This document shows, piece by piece, positions 44,001 to 47,044 of a stretch of DNA of 47,044 bases. Position 1 is the first letter of the stretch. Each line of letters begins with the position of its first letter. The translations under genes and the position numbers were made by a program. This DNA comes from Polyangium spumosum (GTDB taxonomy: Bacteria; Myxococcota_A; Polyangia; Polyangiales; Polyangiaceae). The DNA lies in contig NZ_WJIE01000029.1 in NCBI RefSeq assembly GCF_009649845.1, positions 1-47,044 on the forward strand, read 5' to 3'. A model generated the notes under the pieces. That model was not told where the DNA came from. It saw only the letters and a list, made by a program, of their open reading frames with translations, and did no database searches.

Positions 44001-44947
44001 TCCGGGGCGAGATCCTCGCGCGGATGCGCCTCCATGCAGAACACGTCGCCCGGCGAGAGGCCGAGCGCGGTCGTCTGGAAATGCACCTTGCGCCGCCCCT
44101 GCCGCATGCCGTCGAGCCTGCGCGCTGCGAGCGCCTTCGCCTCGCGCTCGTCGACGCGCCCGGGATCCACCACGAACGCGCCGGGCACGTAGCTGTAGCT
44201 CTCGTATCGATCTTCCATGTCGATCGTCGACTTGGCCTCGGCGATGAGCTGGAAGTCGGGCCGCCTGCGGAAATCGTGATCCCGCAAGGTCATGCGGCCC
44301 TGCCGCACCTGATGCGAGACCTTCACGTTCGTGATCGCGTCGCGTGACTTCGCGTGCTCGAGGTTGTTCACGTAGAGCAGCGGCGGGCCGGCTTCCCGCA
44401 CGGCGGGGTCGAGGACGAGCACGAGCTTGCTCGGCGTCTCGGTGCCCGGCTCCGGCGGCCGGAAGTGATAGCTGATGCCTGCCTCTTCGAGCAGCCGCGA
44501 GAGGAACGTGAAGTCGGTCTCGCCGTACTGCACGCGGTACTCGAGCCTCGGGAACGTGGCCGCGTCGAGCTCCATGACGGGCTCGATCTCCCAGTCCGCG
44601 AGCAACTTCTTCGTGATGTCGGGGATCGACAGGTGCTGGAAGATGCGCTGATTCCTGCGCTGCGAGGTGCGCCAGAGCGCCGGCACGATCCGCAGGAAGT
44701 ACGTCGAGAGCCCGTCCGGCTCGACCTCGATCTGCTCGGCGTACTGCACGACGCCGGTCCAGGCGAGGCCCCCCGCGACCTTGAACCCGGCGCCGTTCCC
44801 GACGAGGGCGTCGAGGTCGATGTCCTCCTCGGCCGAGCGAGCCACGAGTGAGACGTCGAAGAGCGTCGACATCTCCTCGACGACCGAGAAGCTCCGCACG
44901 GAGAGGTTGATGTCCTTCGCGGCGAACCGAAGCTCTAGGTTTTCCAT
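41057..44947 (-). CDS. VgrG spike protein with ~400-aa helical stalk
   Basis: 1296 aa, about twice the usual ~600-700. Residues 1-350 are the gp27-like base; gp5/OB-fold (~355-445) with DEYGRVRVQFHWDREG, WMRVSQVWAG, PRVGQEVLVDFLEGDPDQP and IIVGRVFNG; a beta-spike (~490-565, xVGxx-type repeats). Beyond ~690 it turns into a long Ala/Lys/Glu helical region (~720-1130), with no Pro for most of its length, ending in four 29-residue units (1015-1130; see repeat entry). Then a Gly/Asn linker and an unrecognised ~130-residue C-terminal domain. Normal VgrGs either end at the spike or carry an enzyme. The stalk may reach out, span the envelope, or bind cargo. The antisense Leu-rich frame over this region is a shadow. 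Confidence 0.9.
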   Translation of the reverse strand: MENLELRFAAKDINLSVRSFSVVEEMSTLFDVSLVARSAEEDIDLDALVGNGAGFKVAGGLAWTGVVQYAEQIEVEPDGLSTYFLRIVPALWRTSQRRNQRIFQHLSIPDITKKLLADWEIEPVMELDAATFPRLEYRVQYGETDFTFLSRLLEEAGISYHFRPPEPGTETPSKLVLVLDPAVREAGPPLLYVNNLEHAKSRDAITNVKVSHQVRQGRMTLRDHDFRRRPDFQLIAEAKSTIDMEDRYESYSYVPGAFVVDPGRVDEREAKALAARRLDGMRQGRRKVHFQTTALGLSPGDVFCMEAHPREDLAPDKRLLLVQRTLEGTSEGDWSSTGMAVFADDPYRPAPVTPKPRMGGLQSAVVVGPPGEEIHVDEYGRVRVQFHWDREGKYEGESSCWMRVSQVWAGRGYGNVAIPRVGQEVLVDFLEGDPDQPIIVGRVFNGTSPHPYKLPDHKTKTSWKSDSSPGSGGSNEITFEDAKGREKVFMHAQKDREEIVREKHTLQVGTDLDVQVGERESRKVGADQALHVVGNRTSRVEGSDVLVVGGECHIQVGETGASLSRDRVVLSTGKASLTIAGGDIFLDASGSIKVSAAGLAGLAGREVHIDGAPNVLLNTAGASSPVPMSLGAAEINLADLAFPEAVNNAAKALSAKVFDEIPGGFDEEAVEGALRRLLEEPPASIADAPGYLIMPEAINEQIQAAIDKVLDVPGAIVDDILDRVALEQKKLQERIDQIRARAGEVVGDVQEKIRGAVEDLRARAEAAKQMAIAKFEEVKAKLEAAKAQVQAKIQELRGKLEEAKARAVAIVEEFKGKLEAAKAAVLGKVAEVKEKFAEAKARVEAKIEEIKGRVEAVKEQAKAKIEEIKGRINDLKEQAKARVKEIKERVIALKDQAVERFQEMKKQAGEIIEQAKTQVEAAKARVQELKARIEGAKEEVKQKVQEWKGKVEEWKAQAKAKVEEVKARALAVVDEVKGQIESAKETVKQTIADAKDLIADVKAIPKEFVAETKAAWNEVKTDAKESWNQTKAEAKQTWEEAKETWKQTKAEAKETWDQTKADAKQTVEEAKEAWKQTKVEAKETWNQTKDELKQAGKDAKEAWKDVKGDTKEAWGDIKDEAEDFWGELTGKGKDAAEATSDAVGASGEQAGDALGQAKQALQNALGGGNGSGGSNALAGPQLNLGQGAAPEGQSLGQLVSRAGGFTGEDVASALNGGSKGATILQSPGEGQLFVMKTQGAMPVSGPELEAHLVEAQMNGFSSNDAFVHTLTKKGYVVYERPWGELAEAFVKRAAVI
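41558..41905 (-). repeat. Four 87-bp units encoding 29-residue Trp-ladder repeats
   Basis: Residues 1015-1130 of the VgrG protein split exactly into four units of 29 residues, each 11+11+7. Segments start with xW or close to it: AWNEVKTDAKE, SWNQTKAEAKQ, TWEEAKE, and so on. Ten of twelve segments carry Trp at the second position; the two others have Val and Gly in heptads TVEEAKE and AGKDAKE. 29 residues per 8 helical turns means all Trp lie along nearly one face. The DNA units are diverged but the period is exact (348 bp). Confidence 0.85.
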
Positions 44948-45035
44948 GGGACAGCGCCCGAAACGATACGCGAGGGGGAGGCGGGCGGGAAGGGGTGCCC
45001 GACGTCGGGGCCGGATCCTGTTCAGCGGGTGAGGG

Positions 45036-45066
45036 GGGCGCTCGACGTTCGTGGGCGGGAGCGCCC
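45036..45066 (-). terminator. Hairpin after the HPATVLQR gene
   Basis: GGGCGCTC (45036-45043) pairs with GAGCGCCC (45059-45066) around a 15-base loop, starting 1 bp past the stop of the 45068-46051 gene. No T-tract. It could partly end transcription or protect the 3' end, giving more of the first product than of VgrG. Confidence 0.35.
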
Positions 45067-45067
45067 G

Positions 45068-46051
45068 TCAGAGGAAGAGGCGGCTCTGCGGGTCGCCGAT
45101 CGCGAGCGACAGCTCGTAAATGGCTCGCCACTCCTCGTACAGGCGGAAGCGCAGGTGGTTGAGATCCGCCTTCGACTCCGGGAACCCGCCCTTCGAGTCG
45201 AGCTCGGCATTCGCGACGTAGGCGACGAGGACGTTCCAGAGCAGCCCTGAATCTGTCTTCGTCTGGGGCACGTTCCGCATGATCTCGTAGAGGTCCTCGA
45301 GCGGCAGCGCCGTCAGCCTCTCGATGGTCCCTTGGTGCCCTCCGGACGCCGAGCGGAGGGCGTCCTTCAGACTCCAGGGCTCCTGGAACATGATCTGGTT
45401 CATCTGGGCGATGCACGAGAGGTAATTGAAGGTGGCCCCGAAGTGGTTCATGGCCTTCTCGCGATAGTGGAACGACACGCGGAGGTAGACGAGGTGCACC
45501 GCCAGGTTCTCCTGGTCGGTGGGGGACGGCGCGGCCCCCACGGGCACGGTCAGATCGAGCGTGAAATCGGTACTCTTGAACCAGTCCGGCGCGTACCCCG
45601 ATTCGAGCACGTAATGCTTCAGCACCATGTCGATGAGTCCGCCGCTCTTCCTGATGTCGTGCTCGGCGAGGAGGCGGAAGAAATTCGGCGTGCCGTCGTA
45701 GATCTTCCGGAAGCCGCGCTGGATGCTCGTGATGAGCGCGCCGTCGTCGTTGGTCCAGGTGTTGACCGAATAGCGGCGCTCGCCTCGCGGCGTCACGTAC
45801 GTATGGAGGGCGTGGGTGGTCTGGGAGAAGTCGGTCAACTTTCCGCCTTTGACGTTCACGTGGAAGCGGCACGTCGGCGAGCCGCGGACCTCCACTATTT
45901 CCATGCGCTGCACGGCGCCGGCCGGCGCCCCGCGCGGCGCGGCGACCTTCGCGGGGTGCGGCGCCTTGCGCTGGAGCACGGTGGCGGGGTGCGGAGCCTC
46001 GCGCTGGAGTACGGTGGCTGGGTGCGGCGGCGGGGTGGGTCGGCGGTACAT
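45068..46051 (-). CDS. Unknown protein with N-terminal HPATVLQR repeats, likely spike cargo
   Basis: 327 aa, first gene of the VgrG operon (120 bp upstream of VgrG, same strand). N-terminus: two copies of HPATVLQR(E/K)AP and a third partial copy HPAKVAAPRGAP, an 11-residue repeat, rich in Pro, Gln and Arg. Similar Pro/Gln/Arg repeats open many myxobacterial proteins that I recall as uncharacterised, and they could be a sorting or docking tag. The remaining ~275 residues (from MEIVEVRG) look like an alpha/beta then helical fold with no motif I know. No signal peptide. Candidate effector delivered by the VgrG, judged from position. ATG 46051 precedes the repeats; the frame runs on upstream to 46429 over the neighbouring gene. 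Confidence 0.65.
   Translation of the reverse strand: MYRRPTPPPHPATVLQREAPHPATVLQRKAPHPAKVAAPRGAPAGAVQRMEIVEVRGSPTCRFHVNVKGGKLTDFSQTTHALHTYVTPRGERRYSVNTWTNDDGALITSIQRGFRKIYDGTPNFFRLLAEHDIRKSGGLIDMVLKHYVLESGYAPDWFKSTDFTLDLTVPVGAAPSPTDQENLAVHLVYLRVSFHYREKAMNHFGATFNYLSCIAQMNQIMFQEPWSLKDALRSASGGHQGTIERLTALPLEDLYEIMRNVPQTKTDSGLLWNVLVAYVANAELDSKGGFPESKADLNHLRFRLYEEWRAIYELSLAIGDPQSRLFL
45953..46030 (-). repeat. 33-bp in-frame repeat (HPATVLQR tag)
   Basis: Units begin at 45953, 45986 and 46019 with a 33-bp period; the first two are ~90% identical. Together with the start codon at 46051 they encode the tandem HPATVLQR motif of the likely cargo protein. Confidence 0.8.
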
Positions 46052-46180
46052 GCGCCGAGCACTATCCGTGGTCCGGCGGGAGAGACGCAAGTTCGGGGCG
46101 GCTCCCTGCGCGCGGCGAGGGACGCGACGAGCGCTTTCGACGCGAGCGGGGCTCGTGTAGGGTGTCGCGAGGAGAGACGC

Positions 46181-46600
46181 GTGGCATCGAAGAACCCCAC
46201 CAGGACCCCCCAACGCTCCGCGCCCGCGGAGGGTGGCGTCGAGGCGTTCCTCGCGACGCTCGATCACCCCTTCAAGAGAGAGATCGTCGAGCTTCGCGGG
46301 GCCATCCTGGGGGCCGACGCGTGTATCGGCGAGGGCATCAAGTGGAACGCGCCGAGCTTCCGGACGTCGTCGGAGTACTTCGCGACGTTTCATCTGCGCG
46401 CGAAGGAGGGCGTGCAGATCATCCTGCACCTCGGCGCGAAGAAGCGAGATACGGCCGGCGTGTCGATTGCCGATCCCGAGGGCCTGCTCGAATGGCTCGG
46501 CAAGGATCGGGCGTCCGTGAGGTTTCGAGATGCGAAGGACGTGAAGGCGAAGCGCGCGGCGTTCGTGGACGTCGTTCGGCAGTGGATCGAGTACGTGTAG
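46181..46600 (+). CDS. DUF1801 domain protein
   Basis: 139 aa cytoplasmic protein. The pattern FLATLDHPFKREIVELRGAI...IGEGIKWNAPSFRTSSEYFATFHLRAKEGVQIILHLG...DPEGLLEWLGKDRASVRF is that of the small YdhG-like/DUF1801 fold, whose function is not established. Start at GTG 46181 with GAGGAGAG about 5 nt upstream; longer frame to 45332 is a shadow of the gene on the other strand. Divergent from the HPATVLQR gene with 129 bp between. Confidence 0.82.
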   Translation: MASKNPTRTPQRSAPAEGGVEAFLATLDHPFKREIVELRGAILGADACIGEGIKWNAPSFRTSSEYFATFHLRAKEGVQIILHLGAKKRDTAGVSIADPEGLLEWLGKDRASVRFRDAKDVKAKRAAFVDVVRQWIEYV

Positions 46601-46678
46601 CGACCGCCTCGGATTCCGTTCCCGCTCTCGCCGCCGCCCCCCAGGGTTTTACCCAGGGCACGCGGGCAAACGTTCGTC

Positions 46679-46708
46679 TTGACCGCCCGGCGGGAGCGGG
46701 GGTAGGGT
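46679..46708 (+). promoter_or_regulatory. Possible promoter for the TPR protein gene
   Basis: TTGACC (46679-46684), 18-bp spacer, TAGGGT (46703-46708), only 7 nt before ATG 46716. The -35 is good, the -10 weak; expression would be nearly leaderless. The rest of 46601-46715 shows nothing else. Confidence 0.28.
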
Positions 46709-46715
46709 TGCACGC

Positions 46716-47044
46716 ATGAAGCAGATCCTCCTCGCAAGCACGGTCCTCCTCGCAGTTTCGGTCTCGTCCTCGGTCGCTCGGGCCGACGACAACGCCAAGG
46801 TGGACGCCGCTCCGACCGAGCCTCCCAAGATCCCTTTCGCCTCCTACGATTCGGCGCGCGCGGTGCGTGCCCTGCACGTCGAGACGCGCAAGATCCTCAA
46901 GGAGGCCCAGGCCCTCGAGAAGGCTGGCAAGATGGACGAGGCCCTGGAGAAGTATCGGGACGCCTGGCGAGATGCGCCCTATGTCGAGATGCAAGCGGAG
47001 CTGGGGCTCGCGGAGGCGCGGGCCGGGCACATGCTGCCGTGCGC
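46716..47044 (+). CDS. Secreted TPR protein (5' part, runs off the window)
   Basis: At least 109 aa, cut by the window edge. Signal peptide MKQILLASTVLLAVSVSSSVARA, cleaved before DDNAK. The mature part has KILKEAQALEKAGKMDEALEKYRDAWRDAPYVEMQAELGLAEARAG, a clear TPR motif pair. Proteins of this plan, often with a later PEGA or membrane segment, are common in Polyangiales envelopes. Function cannot be told from the fragment. Confidence 0.8.
   Translation, partial: MKQILLASTVLLAVSVSSSVARADDNAKVDAAPTEPPKIPFASYDSARAVRALHVETRKILKEAQALEKAGKMDEALEKYRDAWRDAPYVEMQAELGLAEARAGHMLPC

Noticed and set aside
40934-44347. 1137-codon plus-strand frame rich in Leu repeats (LLDLGLGLLL-like)
   Set aside because: It is exactly antisense to the VgrG helical stalk; AAG/GAG-rich codons read backwards give Leu. 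The minus-strand frame has all VgrG motifs.

Overview
The window looks like chromosomal DNA of a soil myxobacterium of the Polyangiales type (Sorangium/Polyangium-like). The sequence is very GC-rich, and almost every real gene has long open shadow frames. It carries many lipoproteins with Ala/Pro or Gly linkers, large kinase/ATPase/STAS signalling proteins, Cys-rich repeat lipoproteins, several P450s, and a toxin/immunity-like pair of a kind known from Myxococcus. No rRNA, tRNA, CRISPR, transposase or integrase was recognised. The organism assignment is an inference from gene content.

Layout. 1-4.3 kb: a hairpin-rich intergenic repeat, a divergent AraC regulator/Rieske oxygenase pair, a 5-hairpin tandem array, then a secreted toxin-like gene split over two frames followed by a double-CxxC protein (candidate immunity partner). 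4.4-9.3 kb: one 1629-aa pseudokinase-AAA-TPR-GAF-STAS protein. 9.4-12.9 kb (minus): an operon of a c-type cytochrome/beta-propeller lipoprotein, a small secreted protein and a SUMF1-like lipoprotein. 13.1-16.1 kb: cytochrome P450 plus a PAS-PAS-PAS-STAS protein. 16.1-18.9 kb: a second propeller/cytochrome. 19.1-22.0 kb: an ABC ATPase coupled to an ABC permease-CPBP protease fusion. 22.0-25.2 kb: BASS transporter, PAS-STAS protein, second P450. 25.4-33.9 kb: sterol-desaturase-like protein, a coupled class III aminotransferase/radical SAM pair, bestrophin, small helical protein, YkgJ-type Cys-cluster protein, HSL-type esterase and a thioredoxin lipoprotein. 33.9-38.5 kb (minus): a coupled pair of surface lipoproteins (vWA/Cys-repeat and DUF4215/PPC). 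38.6-39.9 kb: Sir2 deacylase and clpS. 39.9-46.1 kb (minus): a type VI secretion cargo operon. 46.2-47.0 kb: a DUF1801 protein and the start of a secreted TPR protein.

Most interesting region: the type VI-type cargo operon at 39863-46051, transcribed leftwards. It runs from an unrecognised 327-aa protein with tandem HPATVLQR motifs, to a 1296-aa VgrG with a ~400-aa helical stalk ending in four perfect-length 29-residue repeats with a tryptophan ladder, to a DUF1795 (DcrB/Eag-like) protein, to a PAAR protein with a prePAAR-like start and a hydrophobic Gly/Ala segment. This has the look of a self-contained effector-delivery module of unusual architecture.

Second theme: three proteins within 20 kb end in the same RsbR-like STAS module, and two of them sit next to the two P450 genes. 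Third theme: secretion and envelope proteins dominate, with repeated use of ATGA/GTGA start-stop overlaps for coupled pairs.
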